Assembly (NCBI GenBank): GCA_963715655.1
Contig: OY970262.1
Coordinates: forward strand, 2,480,001 to 2,544,000
DNA length: 64,000 nt
Direction of reading: 5' to 3'
Origin: JANQPD01 sp963715655
GTDB taxonomy: Bacteria; Bacteroidota; Bacteroidia; Flavobacteriales; Schleiferiaceae
The notes beneath the pieces were generated by a model that worked only from the letters and a program-made list of their open reading frames with translations, made no database searches and was not told the DNA's origin. Both the position numbers and the translations under genes were made by a program. Each line of letters begins with the position of its first letter. Position 1 is the stretch's first letter. Positions 1 through 12,200 of the stretch are shown here, piece by piece.

Positions 1-326
1 TAATGGAGGAAATCTTCGGTCATAGGAGTTTTATTGATGCGCTAAAAATAAGCCTACAAAGTAAACAAATTGGCAATAGCTTTGGGCTAAGGTTTGGCTA
101 TGGTTGTTTGCAGATTATCTTTGGGCGTTTAGCATGTGTTAATATTAATTCAATAAAAGCATCGTATTTCAGGTTTAGTGGAATTCGGTAAAAATTATAC
201 ATCCACAGTTATTTGTTGGGTCTATTTCGATACAAATTTTCGCTGCAAATTCACTCAATATGACAAAACGTATTCATGCAATTCATTTATCCAAATGGCG
301 CTATTAATGATTAATTCCCCTACCCT
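1..326. other. Leading stretch without a supported gene
   Basis: I see no convincing gene here. An open frame of 62 codons exists on the plus strand near the left edge, but it has no recognisable motif and no good ribosome binding site. The sequence is AT-rich and probably holds the upstream region of trmL. Confidence 0.5.
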
Positions 327-782
327 TTGCCTTTAAACATTGTACTTATAGAACCGGAAATTCCCAACAATACCGGAAACATTGGTCGCCTTGCATTGGC
401 AGCCGGTGCCACCTTACATTTAGTAAAGCCTTTTGGTTTTGAGCTGAGCGATAAACGCTTAAAACGTGCCGGGCTTGATTATTGGCAACACTTAAATGTG
501 CAGTATTATGAAAATCAGGCGGAGTTTTTTGAAACACATAAAGAGGCGAACATGGTGTTTTTATCTAGCCACGGCAACAAAACACATTATGAAATTCCCT
601 TTACCGATGCACTTTTTTTAGTATTTGGAAAAGAATCGGTTGGCTTACCAAAAGCTTTGTGTGCCACTAATGAAGCTAGGGTGCACACCATACCCATGCA
701 TAGCCCGCATATTAGAAGTTTAAACTTGGCCAATGCTGTGGCTATTGTGGTTTTTGAAGGATTAAGGCAGTTGAGGGTTTAG
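327..782 (+). CDS. trmL: tRNA (cytidine(34)-2'-O)-methyltransferase TrmL
   Basis: This 151-residue protein is a SPOUT-class methyltransferase. By family knowledge it transfers a methyl group from S-adenosylmethionine to the 2'-OH of the wobble nucleotide in certain tRNA-Leu species. The N-terminal motif IEPEIPNNTGNIGRL, the central LVFGKESVGLP and the C-terminal IRSLNLANAVAIVVFE form the knotted SAM-binding site and are diagnostic of TrmL. The length is normal for the family. The start is TTG at 327: an in-frame stop lies at 312 and the ATG at 307 is out of frame. The gene stands alone, followed by a 378-base gap. Confidence 0.93.
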   Translation: MPLNIVLIEPEIPNNTGNIGRLALAAGATLHLVKPFGFELSDKRLKRAGLDYWQHLNVQYYENQAEFFETHKEANMVFLSSHGNKTHYEIPFTDALFLVFGKESVGLPKALCATNEARVHTIPMHSPHIRSLNLANAVAIVVFEGLRQLRV

Positions 783-1160
783 CTAAGAATGACAGAATGC
801 TTTTCTCTTCGGGAAGCAATTCCGCTTGACGTGCCTAATGCTACTGTGCTTCCCTCTCCCTCGTAAGGTCTTTTTTGGTATGTTGAGGTAAAAAATTTGA
901 ATAGCTTTAACTTCGGTAAAACACCTGCGGTTTTTTTCTTAAGTATTTATTTTTCAGCACTTTAAATACAAAAAAGCTAGATACTTTACTTTTGTCTTAT
1001 TCTAAATACCTCGTATTATTTATTGATAATCAGATTGTTAATGATCAAGCTAAGGTTTACAAGCACACCTATACGGTTCAACTGCTATTCGGGCTATATC
1101 ATCTAAAATCCGCATAGATAAATTCGTTAGTAAATATTTTTGCCGCATATTAAATAGGTC
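783..1160. other. Intergenic region with a spaced inverted repeat and a possible -7 box
   Basis: No gene is supported. An 8-base inverted repeat (GGGAAGCA at 811-818, TGCTTCCC at 847-854) is separated by 28 bases; it could be a weak terminator or a repeat remnant. TACTTTTG at 987-994 matches the Bacteroidota -7 box TAnnTTTG but has no clear -33 TTG, so it is only a possible promoter for the secreted protein that starts at 1161. Confidence 0.3.
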
Positions 1161-2105
1161 ATGCGAAATATACTTAGTGTATTATTTTTAGTTTTAGTTA
1201 TAGGTGCTCATGCATCAACAAACGTGCGTGCACAATCTGCCCGTTTACATCTTAATACCTTACATTCAGAAATAGAAAAATTTAAACTGAAAAAGAAGGA
1301 TTTTTACGAAATAACATTTTCAGATAACAATCCAAGTGAGATGGAGATTAGGCGCGGGGCTATTGTAAAAGAACTAGAACGTAGCATTTTTAAGCTAAGT
1401 AAAACAAAGCCCTATCCGAACAACGAAAATTTACTAACTTCTTATAAAAATGAGTTTGACAGTTTGCTGAGTATTTGTAAAAATGAAATGAAGATGGTGA
1501 TAGAGTTAAAAAAATATTCCTCCCGATCTACGGAAGATTTACAACACTATTTTGATGTGTTAAGCAGAACAGAGCATAAATTAAACGATGCAGAACATCG
1601 CATAACGGAAAGCGAAAGTCAATTTTTTAAGCAAAATCAAATTAAAGGAAAGTTTATGTTTAGTGTGCAAGCAGATAATACTAAACTTTATGAACTAAAC
1701 AAGGAGATTAGAACATTAAAACTTCAAATAATTTATTTGGATAAAACTATTGAAAAGAATGTAGCACCGTTATTAAGTGGCGCCAATAGTCCGCTTGAAT
1801 TAACTACCCGCACAGAAAATACTAAACAGGCAATAAGTAATTTTAGTAAGTTGGTTTCTAAAATAGATAATGAACCATTAAAAAAATTGGTTGAGCATTA
1901 TTTAGAGGATTTAGAGGAAAACTATATTACTGAGATTAAAAAAGTTACCAAGCGTTTAAGGGATACTTATTCACCTCAACTAGTGGATAACACCAATATA
2001 GATTTACGCTACATACAGCTTGACTACAGCAGCGACCATCAAAAATTTAGTAAAAAATTAATCGCTTTTCACCTATCCAAGCTTAAAAAAATGGACGTTA
2101 TATAA
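1161..2105 (+). CDS. Secreted helical protein of unknown function
   Basis: I do not recognise this 314-residue protein. It starts with a clear signal peptide (about residues 1-24, hydrophobic core LSVLFLVLVIGAHA, likely cleavage after VRA or nearby), so it should be exported to the periplasm or surface. The rest is rich in Lys, Glu, Leu and Asn, with long heptad-like stretches and almost no Gly or Pro. That pattern predicts an extended alpha-helical bundle, possibly two similar four-helix units. There is no lipobox, no C-terminal T9SS domain and no catalytic motif. It converges with the fibre operon, with only 7 bases between the two stop codons. Confidence 0.6.
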   Translation: MRNILSVLFLVLVIGAHASTNVRAQSARLHLNTLHSEIEKFKLKKKDFYEITFSDNNPSEMEIRRGAIVKELERSIFKLSKTKPYPNNENLLTSYKNEFDSLLSICKNEMKMVIELKKYSSRSTEDLQHYFDVLSRTEHKLNDAEHRITESESQFFKQNQIKGKFMFSVQADNTKLYELNKEIRTLKLQIIYLDKTIEKNVAPLLSGANSPLELTTRTENTKQAISNFSKLVSKIDNEPLKKLVEHYLEDLEENYITEIKKVTKRLRDTYSPQLVDNTNIDLRYIQLDYSSDHQKFSKKLIAFHLSKLKKMDVI

Positions 2106-2112
2106 CTTAACG

Positions 2113-2610
2113 TTAATCTCCGTAGAGGGTAAACGTAATTTCAGTAGAATACGCTTGAGCAGGTAGTAAAACTGAAATACCGGAAACCATAAACTGAATT
2201 GCAATATCGTTTACCTCTCCACTACCAAAAATAAAATCAGTTTCCATGGCATTTACAACCATGTAATTAGTACCAGACATTCCGGCCTGCACACCAAGAC
2301 ATGTTCCACAAGGTGCACCTGCCGAATTACGTTTTACTGAAACTACCAAACTAGCATTCCAATTAATATCTTGTTTACTTACCACTACTCTCCAACCTTG
2401 ATTGGGTTTCACATTTTTAATATCTAACAAATTAAAGTTTACCGGAGTTTCATACGCACTGGTTAAATCTGTTCCCGCTTCATTGGCAATGCTTAAATCA
2501 TTGGCATCTAAAATATCTGAAAATGTATATTGGCTGCTCAATATTGCCTGACCCTTTAAACAAGAACAAACACCTAAGAACAATACCATTATATTTAATA
2601 GCTTTTTCAT
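2113..2610 (-). CDS. Small secreted protein, last gene of the fibre operon
   Basis: This is a 165-residue exported protein of unknown family. The signal peptide is about residues 1-20. The mature part is beta-rich, contains a possible disulfide pair in CGTC, and ends in alternating residues (TEITFTLYGD) like the final strand of the two DUF4402-like subunits in the same operon. Its start overlaps the stop of the preceding subunit by one base, so translation is probably coupled. From position and size I infer a minor, tip or anchor subunit of the surface fibre; this is not shown by a motif. Confidence 0.6.
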   Translation of the reverse strand: MKKLLNIMVLFLGVCSCLKGQAILSSQYTFSDILDANDLSIANEAGTDLTSAYETPVNFNLLDIKNVKPNQGWRVVVSKQDINWNASLVVSVKRNSAGAPCGTCLGVQAGMSGTNYMVVNAMETDFIFGSGEVNDIAIQFMVSGISVLLPAQAYSTEITFTLYGD

Positions 2611-3215
2611 TAATTATCTATAATTGTATAGGTAATAGTAATTGTGGAACTGCCGGTAGCAATAGTTGCAAAATTTCCATTTACAGCTTGTAGTGCAAAG
2701 GATAATTGATGTCCAAAATTAGAACCATCTCCGGTATATGCCCCTGTGATTCCCGTTAAAATATTTTGATTGGTTGAGGTTAAGGTTACTACACCTGCAG
2801 AAGTACCTCTTGTTCCTCCGCCAGAGCCACTAGCACCTGCTGTTAATTGCAGGGATAAGCCAGATGGTAGTGTACCCGCACTAATTCGTGCGGTAATGTT
2901 ACGGGTAGTACCTAGTTGTACAGCCGATGTATAATTAAGCCAATTATCATTGTTTGTTGCAAGTGCACCAGATCCAAAACCTTCACCTGCCTCCGCTGGC
3001 GCAGTTATCGCCATATTAAAATTTGCATTTGCACTACCTGAATTTTCAATATCCAAAATAGCAACTGGCCTTAAATCTAGCTCAAAAAAAGTAGATGCAC
3101 GTAGGTTATACTCGGGGTTACCGGGTTGGGCAAATGCAATTGTGGTAGTTATTAGAAATATAAATAGAAGGCCACACCATTCTACATACGATTTATTTGA
3201 TGATGCTATTTTCAC
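2610..3215 (-). CDS. DUF4402-like fibre subunit, paralogue of the 16502-17089 subunit
   Basis: This is a 201-residue exported protein with a signal peptide (hydrophobic core LLFIFLITTTIAFA, cut before QPG). It shares a layout with the 195-residue protein at 16502-17089: VAILDIE then AxAEAGE near the N-terminus, a Gly/Ser/Thr-rich middle, LTGI..xYTGDG..xGH in the third quarter, and a final strand ITITYTI. This is the layout of DUF4402-type pilin-like proteins, which in Proteobacteria occur beside chaperone-usher genes. It overlaps the giant adhesin by 4 bases. I infer a second structural or adaptor subunit. Confidence 0.75.
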   Translation of the reverse strand: MKIASSNKSYVEWCGLLFIFLITTTIAFAQPGNPEYNLRASTFFELDLRPVAILDIENSGSANANFNMAITAPAEAGEGFGSGALATNNDNWLNYTSAVQLGTTRNITARISAGTLPSGLSLQLTAGASGSGGGTRGTSAGVVTLTSTNQNILTGITGAYTGDGSNFGHQLSFALQAVNGNFATIATGSSTITITYTIIDN

Positions 3216-6200
3216 AGTTTTAAAAGTTTATCTGTGTATCTATTATCAGGTGTTGTTAACACAAAGAAATATGCACCAGGAGCTAAATTCTGAATGTTGG
3301 TAGAATACTCTTGCTTATCATCTTCATTGATGGCACCGGTTTGAACCACTTTACCGCTTGCATTAGATAAATACCACGTAGCATTAATTACACTTTTACG
3401 CGTTTTTATATGTAAAAAACCATCTTTAATATAGGTATAAAACGGTTTGCCTTCTTGCCACGGGTTCGGTGTTAATGCAAAAGGTGCAAAATGTAGCCAA
3501 AATCTATTTTCATAGCGTGTATCTTGTATAAACGTGTACGAATTTTGATCTATACGATTCCAAATACCCGTTTTAATGTCTTCTAAATAAATGGAGTAAC
3601 CGATTGGAGCCTCTACTAACTCAATGGTTACGGTGCTGCCATTATTTGTTCTACAACCTACGCGTATGCTGTCTTTTTCTCCGTTTAGTGGTAGTGTTCC
3701 TATTGCTTGCACATTGCCATCTACTTTAGTAAATAAAGAAGGAGCATCATTGTAACGTGAAAATAACTTATGAATATCCTCCGATGGTTTAAAGGATCTC
3801 AAAGCTCCCGGTGCTAGTTGCAGCACGGTTTCATCTATTTTACCTGAGCTACCATGCGTAGTGCGTAATTTTATTACATTATCTACTTGCTGTCTCTTAA
3901 AAAACTCACTATTATCTTCTGTACAAACCGAAGGTCTGTCTGCATTTGTTAATTGGAAATCATGGAAGATGTTATTTCCACCTTGAGGCTGTACAGCGCT
4001 TGTTTGCACATAAAATCCCTGAAAAGGAGCTATAAATTGATTGGTACCTAATGTACCCGTACCGTTAGCGTACACTGCATAATTGGTATTTTCTTCATTC
4101 CAAATATGATAACCATTGGCGATGCCAGCAGTAGCTAAATCGTCATCCACTATATCCCAATCAATAACTGATGGATATGGGTTTGCCATTAAATTCCAAC
4201 CCGCGTTATTTTCATTGGCCGTATCTAAAAAAGTTCCGTTGTTAAAGGTACCGGTTACTTGCAAAATAAAAGGTGCTTCGTAGAAACCAAAAGCTTCATC
4301 TAAAAATATATTCCAACCGCGATCTGGCTTAAAAAGTTGTGTTCCGTTAGTACTGGTGCGCCACGTTCCAAATGCATCACTACTTCCAAAACCAATGTCC
4401 GTACCATTATCGCTAGAAACATCGTAATACCACATATTACAGTATAAACAGCTATCTAGGCTAACCCCATCAATGGGATGGTTGACTAGACCATTACCGA
4501 CAGCACCTGAATCATTAAGAATCATAAAATCGTTGAACTGCACATCGGAAAATGGCGAACCAATTAAATGCCAGCCGGCATCATCTACATACTGTTGAAA
4601 GGTGCCACGCACTGCCGGACCAATGTATTGAGAAAACCCTGTAACATCAGATTGAAGCACAAAACCGCCATTATTAGTAAATGCTCCACCAACATTAAAA
4701 CAGTTGGTAGCACTAATTAGTAAATCAGCATTATTTTTAATAACAACATTATTAATTTTTATTGGCTCAATGGCTAAAGCAGAGTCTCCCGGAAACACAT
4801 ACATAGTTTTAGCTGCATCTATTGCTAAAGCAGACGGGTGATTTGCATTTGTAGCGCTTTGCCCTCCTCTCCATTCCTTACCACTCCAAACTATAAAATC
4901 TTTCTGCACCACGGTAAAATATTTGGTACCGTTAAAATCATAATTTGTTGTGTAGCTAGGTGTACCATTTACGCTGGTGGTAGAATCTAATACTAAGTAA
5001 GTTACATTGGTGGTAAGGCTAGAATCATCCGCGATTTTTAGAAATAAATTTCCGGCTGAACTAAAAGGTAAGTATGATTTTATAGAATCTCTATTAAATA
5101 CCATTTGCACCGTACCAATGTTGTTGTATTCAACTATTTTCCATTTTTTGATTAATCTATCTACTTCTCCGGTGCTTGCAACCAAGGAGGAATTATCAGC
5201 TAAACCAGTATCAGGAGCTGCGTTATTTCCCCAAATTAAAAAATCTAGACCTAAACCAATGGTAGTGGTATTTTGAATATTACTTTGCTGTACAGCATTA
5301 ACACCGATGGCTAAAATTTGATTTTCTGAACTACTAGTAGCTTGCTTTTGAAATAAATCTGAACCTGCATCACTAGACAACCCCGTAATGTTTGTACCAA
5401 AATCAACATGAGTAGCTGCATTCCAAATAATTGTACCATCTGATGCTAGATAATTACCATCAAGAGAAACACCATATTTTAAAGCGAAGTAACTTTCAAT
5501 TCTATTGCGTTCAGCTATGGAATACACCTTTTCATTATAATAAACCATTTCCATAATACAGCCATCAAAGCCATCTTCATCCATTGCACTAATATCTCCG
5601 GCATACTGCGTACCTCCTATTACTTTTCCAATACCTATTTGTCCGCCATGTGCATTTAGATTAGAAGTTGTACTGGTGTTACTTCCGGCTAACACACCGT
5701 TTACATATAAATCTGTGCGCGTGTTTGAGCCGTCATATACATAGCTCACTACGTATGTAAAATTGGGTAAAACTGAAGTAGTTATTAAATAATCTACATT
5801 ATCATTAAATAGGTTGGTAATTAAATTACCACTCTCAATATAAAGATTGAGTCCATTAACAGTTCCCCCTTGCTCATACACAACTTGTGTATTGGTAACA
5901 TCAGCATTAGTTTTAAATGCTATAGTGTATGATTTAGCTGTGAAACCGCCAGACTGCTGATTAATATCATTGGCATTAGCAATAGTTAAACCACCCGTTA
6001 AATCATTTGCAAAATTTAATGCCGGATTATAATTTTCACCTACGCTAACAAAAAGTGGACTAGTTCCATCGTTACTTGCGTCAAACCCATTACCGCTAGT
6101 ATCAATCCACGTACTTACACTTGCTCCGTTGGTAGTGGTATTGGTGCCCGCATCGGCTTTAAGCCAAAAGGTTAAGTCAACAAAAACGCCACCCGGGGCT

Positions 6201-9200
6201 ATGGCTCCGCCACCTCCATCATTATCAAATATATTAGCCACCGCTGAAGCTCCCCCAATGGTGATACCCGGATCAGAAGGATTACTTATGGTTAACCTAA
6301 TTGTCTCCGTTACTTCAATAAAAGCATCGTTTACAATTGAAACCGAATATGTTCCGGTAAGCGCTCCATTTGGCACAGAAATTTTTGTATTTGCAGGAAT
6401 AGCGCTATAATCAAACCCGCTAGTGGCTGTACCGGATAAATCATCAGTAAGATCAAAAGTGATGGGGCTACCTGTGTTATTTGTGTTAACCAAGGTCACC
6501 GTAAATACCGCATCTATTGGTCCAGCTTCATCTCCATCAGTTGTTACGGTTAAAATAACACCGGGGGCGGCAATGGTAAAATATTCTCCTGTGTTAAAAT
6601 TTACGTTTACTTCCCAGTTATCTCCATTTAAAGTCATAGGAATTGAAGTGGCTCCTGAAGTGAAGTCATCATCAGTATCAACCAGTAAATTCAAATTTGA
6701 AATTCCGGGCATTTTTTCAATAGCCGTACTGTTGATAGAAGGCACTTGAAGTAACACAGATCCCACGCTACCCGTTTCTTGTACTTTCCATATTCTATTT
6801 AGTGTTTGATTGTTTACAGGACTATTAGCTCCGCTAAAAACATTACCAGCGCCATTATTTCCCCAAATTAAACTACTAAAATCACTTGGGAACGAATTGG
6901 GATTTAAAGCATTAGAAGCGGCTACCGAACCTATACCAATGGTAACTAAACCGTCAGATTTAACTGATTTGGATTGTTTTTGGTTTAAGGTGCTAAAATC
7001 ATCTCTACCTATGCCAGCAATGCCAGTAGTGTAACCAACGTTTAAGGCTTGATTCCAAATTTTTGTAACTCCATTAGAACTTATGTAATCTTGGGTTAAC
7101 GAAATACCGTATTTCAATGCAAAATAACTATGCATTTTATTTCGGGAAATTGTAGAGAGCACATTGTTGTTATAATAAGCTATTTCCGAAATTTTACCAA
7201 AGAAATCATCTCCACTACCAACATCATTATTGTTAGGATACTGTGTGGTTTGATTTATAACACCCAAAGCAATATCCCCTGTATGCCCGGGTAGGGAATT
7301 TTGTACCGTAGCATCAGCACTTACCGCAAGTCCACTTAAATATCCATCCCATCTTCCGGTAGGAGAAGCACTTCCATTATACACCCAAGTGTACATGTAT
7401 GTAGTATTAGGCTGAACTACGGTGCCAGCGGCATTATCTGAGCTACTTACCCATATATTAGAAAAAAGCTGGCCACTTAATATGTATAAGTTAAGACCAT
7501 GTGTACCTCCTCCCTCTTCGTATATTAGTTGACGTGTAGTTATATCCGTACCAGTTGTAAATACTATTGATATAGCTTTTGCACTGCTCGCTCCCAAATT
7601 TATTTGGTTATCATCGGCAATTTGCAAACCACCCGTTGTTGCTCCAAAATCTAAAGTAGGGTTAAAATTATCAAACACACTAATAAACGTTGGGCCAGTG
7701 CCAAAATTGGTGGCATTTCTAACTCCTGGAGATTGATCAGTCCATTGCGTAACTGAAGTACCGTTGGTACCCGGTGTAACCCCCACATTACCTTTATACC
7801 AAAATATTAAATTACTAAAAACCCCACCTGGAGAAGGGCTAGCATCATCATCTGTAATATAAGCTGTGGCACTATCTTGATTAATAGTTACACTTGCCAA
7901 ACTTGGATTACTTAATAAAAAATCAATGATTTCCGGGCCTTCGGCAAGCGCATCATTTAATACCGTTACTGTAAAAGTTCCTGACGAAGCACCATTGGCA
8001 ACACTAATCTTGGCATTACCGGCAATGGTGGTATAGTCACTTGCCGGAGTTGCGGTACCGGTTCCTAAATCATCAATATCAAAAGTAATTGGGCTACCCG
8101 AAGTATTTGTCATACTAAGCGTTACCGCCAAAACTATATTAACAGGGCCCGCTTCATTCCCATTTGTTGTAACCGATAAGTCTGCACTAATTGTGGGTAT
8201 TCCAAACGTTATGTAGTCTCCATCGTTTAAATCGATATCTACTTCCCAATTTGTACCCACTAAAGTCATGTTAGTAGCTACCGAGCCTGTGGTAAAATCA
8301 CCGTCAGCATCTACTAAAATAGAATAAGATGCCGATGCTGGTAGTTTAGTTGCATTACTGCTAGTGCTGGCAGGCACTCTTATTTTTACAGTACCTACTA
8401 CTCCTGTTTCTTCTATTTGCCAATTTCTAGATAGCATTTGAGTAGCCGTGGGTGCACCGGTAGTAGTAAGTGTTAATGCTCCATTATTGTGCCCCCAAAG
8501 CATGTAGCTCACATCCGAATTAAAAAGATTAGGATTATTTTTGTTGGTAGATGTAATAGACCCTAAACCAATAGTGAGTAGCGAATTTGTGTGCACAGAT
8601 TTAGTTTGTTTTTGATACAAACCTGCTTCATCATCTCTACCTATGCCCGCCACATTGTTAAAGTAAGCAAGACCTCTGGCTGTATAATCCCATACTTTTG
8701 CATTGTTAGATGCAATGTAATCTCCTTCAAAAATGGTTCCTCCGTTTAAGCTTTCGCCAACTGTTCCGTTTCCATTATTATCATTCATTAAGCGAATGCC
8801 GTATTTCAAAGCTAAGTAGGTATAAACTCTTTGCCTGTCCAGCACACCTAAAAAATCACTGAACACAATTACTTCACTTATTCTACCATTGAAGTACCCA
8901 AAATTACTCAGTGTACCTATGTAATTCGTTTTAGTTCCACTTAAAAGGGTGGAATTATTATCCGTATTAACACTATATACTTGATCTCTTACTTCCTCTA
9001 AAATACGTTCGTTCGTACTTTGGCGTCCCATCAAAATAAACGGTGTAATACCGGCCGGGTCATTTGCCGGAGGTACATTCGTATTCATATCATTACCCCA
9101 ATGCGCTAATGTGGCAGTATTTCCATTTCTATATCCGAAGTGTAAATCCTGATTAGTTGTACCACCTTCAGAACCGATTACTACATTAAAACTTGCGTTA

Positions 9201-12200
9201 TCACGTTCTCCTACTGCAAACAAGGTATAATTACTATTTTTTATACTGCTTAAGTTTACAACTAATCTATCATCAGTTCCGTCAAAATCTACCGTAGGGT
9301 TAAAGTTAAAATTGTTTAGCGTATTGTTTAAATAAGCCGGTGGGTTTCCATCTTGCATGGCATTATTTCCACTTCCCGAAACATCTGTCCAAGTATTTAG
9401 CGCGGTATTATTTACCGTAGTAGAGGTGCTTTTATCCGCTCTAAGCCAAACTTCTAAATCATTATTAATACCACCTGGACCTATATCATTATCTTGTATT
9501 GTAGCGGTTGCCGTTGAGCTAACAATTCCCACTGAAGTGGATGAAGCATTGCTAATTTGAGCAATTATGGTTTCAGTTGGTTCTTGATTAGCATCATCAA
9601 TAACAGGAATTGAAATGCTACCTATGCTTGCGTTATTTGCTATGCTAATTATGGCATTTCCTGCAACGGCAGTATAATCAGAACCAGAAGTTGCTGTGCC
9701 CGTGCCTAAATCATCAAAATCAAAGGTTATAGCTGAACCCGTGGTATTTGGGGCATCAAGCGTAACGGTGTAAACTATTGCAGTAGGGCCATTTTCGCTT
9801 CCCTGTGTAGTTACGGATAAATTAGCTGGAGTTGGCGGCACACCAAATGTAAAATATTGTCCGTTTGTAAAATCTATGGACGCCTCCCAATTGGTACCAT
9901 TTAGCGTCATGGTAGTAATGGTAGCACCTGATGAAAAATTAGTAGTGTTGCTTTGAAAAAGTGAAAGTGTGCCTGAATAAGGTAATTTAGAACTTAGTGT
10001 ACTTGAATTATCAGGTACACTAACTGTAACATTACCTAAAGCTCCGGTTTCTTGTACTCGCCACTTTCTTGTTAAAATAGTAGTATTGGCTGGTGCGCCA
10101 GTGGTGGTAAACGTGTTGGCTCCGTTGTTATTCCCCCACATCAAAAATTGCTTGTCTGCGTTAAAACTTCCGGTGTTGGCGCTGTTGGTAAGCGCCACAC
10201 TGCCCACTGCCATAGTAACTAATGCATCGGAACTACTGGATTTGGATTGAAGCTGACTCAACGATGCATTATCATCTCTACCAATACCTGCTACATCATT
10301 AAAATAGGTAAGTGTGTTAGTAGCATAAGTCCAAAAAATGGTAGTGCCATCAGATGCTACATAATCTCCCTCACGCACGGAGCCACTTATCACTTCGTTT
10401 ACCGTACCATTTGCGTTACTATTATTTGTGAGCTGCAATCCATATTTAAGTGATAAATAAGAATAAATTTGATGCTTTTGAAGGTTAGAAATAACATTTT
10501 CAAAGACAATAATTTCACTCATAGGCCCTTGAAAATAGGCCGTTGCTTGAGGAAGAGCCCCGATAAAATTGCTAGAACCCGTTTGTATTTTACCAGTGTA
10601 GGTATTAGTTCCTCTTCTAAAAATACCATCACGCTGCTCCTCTAGCGTTCTGCCTGAATTACTACTAGCTGTATAAAGCAAGAAGGGTGAAATCGCAGGG
10701 TTGTCAAAATTATTTGTATTAAAGCTTAAACTTGCATTGTTTTCAAAGTTTACCGTTCCATTGTTCTGGTAACCAAAATGCACTTTTTGATTGAAATTAA
10801 AATCAGGAGAGCCTATTACCAAATTGGTTCCTATATCCGTACGTTTACCAACACCGAATATAGCATAGCGTCCATTACCTGCCCCATTTCCGTTTTTGAT
10901 ATCTTCTAAATCAATAACCAACCGATCATTACTTCCATCAAATAACACAACTGGATTGTAATTCATATTATCCACAGCGTTATTCCTGAAGCTTGGTGGG
11001 TTTCCATCTTGTGTTCCGTTATTTCCGTTAAAGGACTGATCTACCCAACTTGTAACATTGGTATTATTAGTGGTACCAGCACCAATATCGGCTTTAAGCC
11101 AAACATTAAGATTGGTGCGGACACCCCCTGGGCCTCCATCATCATCAGCAATAGTAGCTGTGGCTGATGACTTAGAGATGAAAAAAGTGGGATTAGAGGA
11201 ATTACTAAGGGTAACATTTAAGCTTTTTAAACCTTCTGCAATAGCATCATTTAAAACGGTTACATTGTAGGAGGTACTTTGCGCATTATTAGCGATTGAA
11301 ATTGGAGCGTTATTAGGAATTGCATTGTAATCGGTACCGCTTATGGCCGATCCGGTACCGGCATCATTTAAATCAAAAGTGATAGCACTACCCGTAGTAT
11401 TAACAGAAGGTAATGTAATAGTAAAAACGATATTGATGGGGCCAGCTTCACTACCGTTAGTAGTGGTATTGATTTCAACTCCTCCTGGCGAAAAGGTAAA
11501 GAAGTCACTATTGTCAAAATTAACGTCCACTTCCCAATTAGTACCTACTAAGGTCATTTTGTAAATTGTGGCACCGGACGAAAAGTCTCCATCATCATCA
11601 ACCAATAAGTCTAAAGTTCCTGCAAATGGTAATTTGGTTGTTAAGCTACTAGTGCTTGCTGGTATTTGGAGTTTTACAGTGCCTACGGTGCCTGTTTCCG
11701 CAATACGCCAAACTCTTCCTAAAATCTGCCGATTGGTAGGTGCACCAGTAGTTGTAAAAGTGTTTGTACCGGCATTATTACCCCAAAGTAAAAAAGACTT
11801 ATCAGTAGAAAAAGTATTCGTATTGGCCGTATTGGTTGTGGCAATCGCTCCTAATGCCATTGTAACTAATCCATCAGCACTTGCATATTTACTTTGCTTT
11901 TGATTTAAACCACTGTTATCATCTCTACCAATACCCACAACGGTATTTGAATAAGTAGCGCCTTGTAAATTGTAATTCCATAACCTTGTAATACCATCAG
12001 AAGCTACATAGTCGCCTTCTCTAACAGCACCTGAAACTACTTCATTTCCAGTACCGTTGTCATTCAAATCATCGGTAAGCGCTATACCATATTTTAGTGC
12101 TAAATAAGTGTAAACCTGCAACTTTTCCAGCTGTGTAAGTATCTTCCTGTAGGCAATTACTTCGCTTATTCTACCATTATAATTATTTATACCCGGTACA

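Noticed and set aside
3..191. Open frame of 62 codons at the left edge
   Set aside because: No motif, no ribosome binding site and no neighbour that explains it; likely chance.
811..854. Inverted repeat GGGAAGCA/TGCTTCCC after trmL
   Set aside because: The 28-base loop and lack of a U-run make it a poor terminator, and there is no further evidence of a mobile element.
6129..11903. Many plus-strand open frames opposite the giant adhesin
   Set aside because: They mirror its repeated Gly/Thr/Asn codons, recur with the module period and show no protein-like features of their own.
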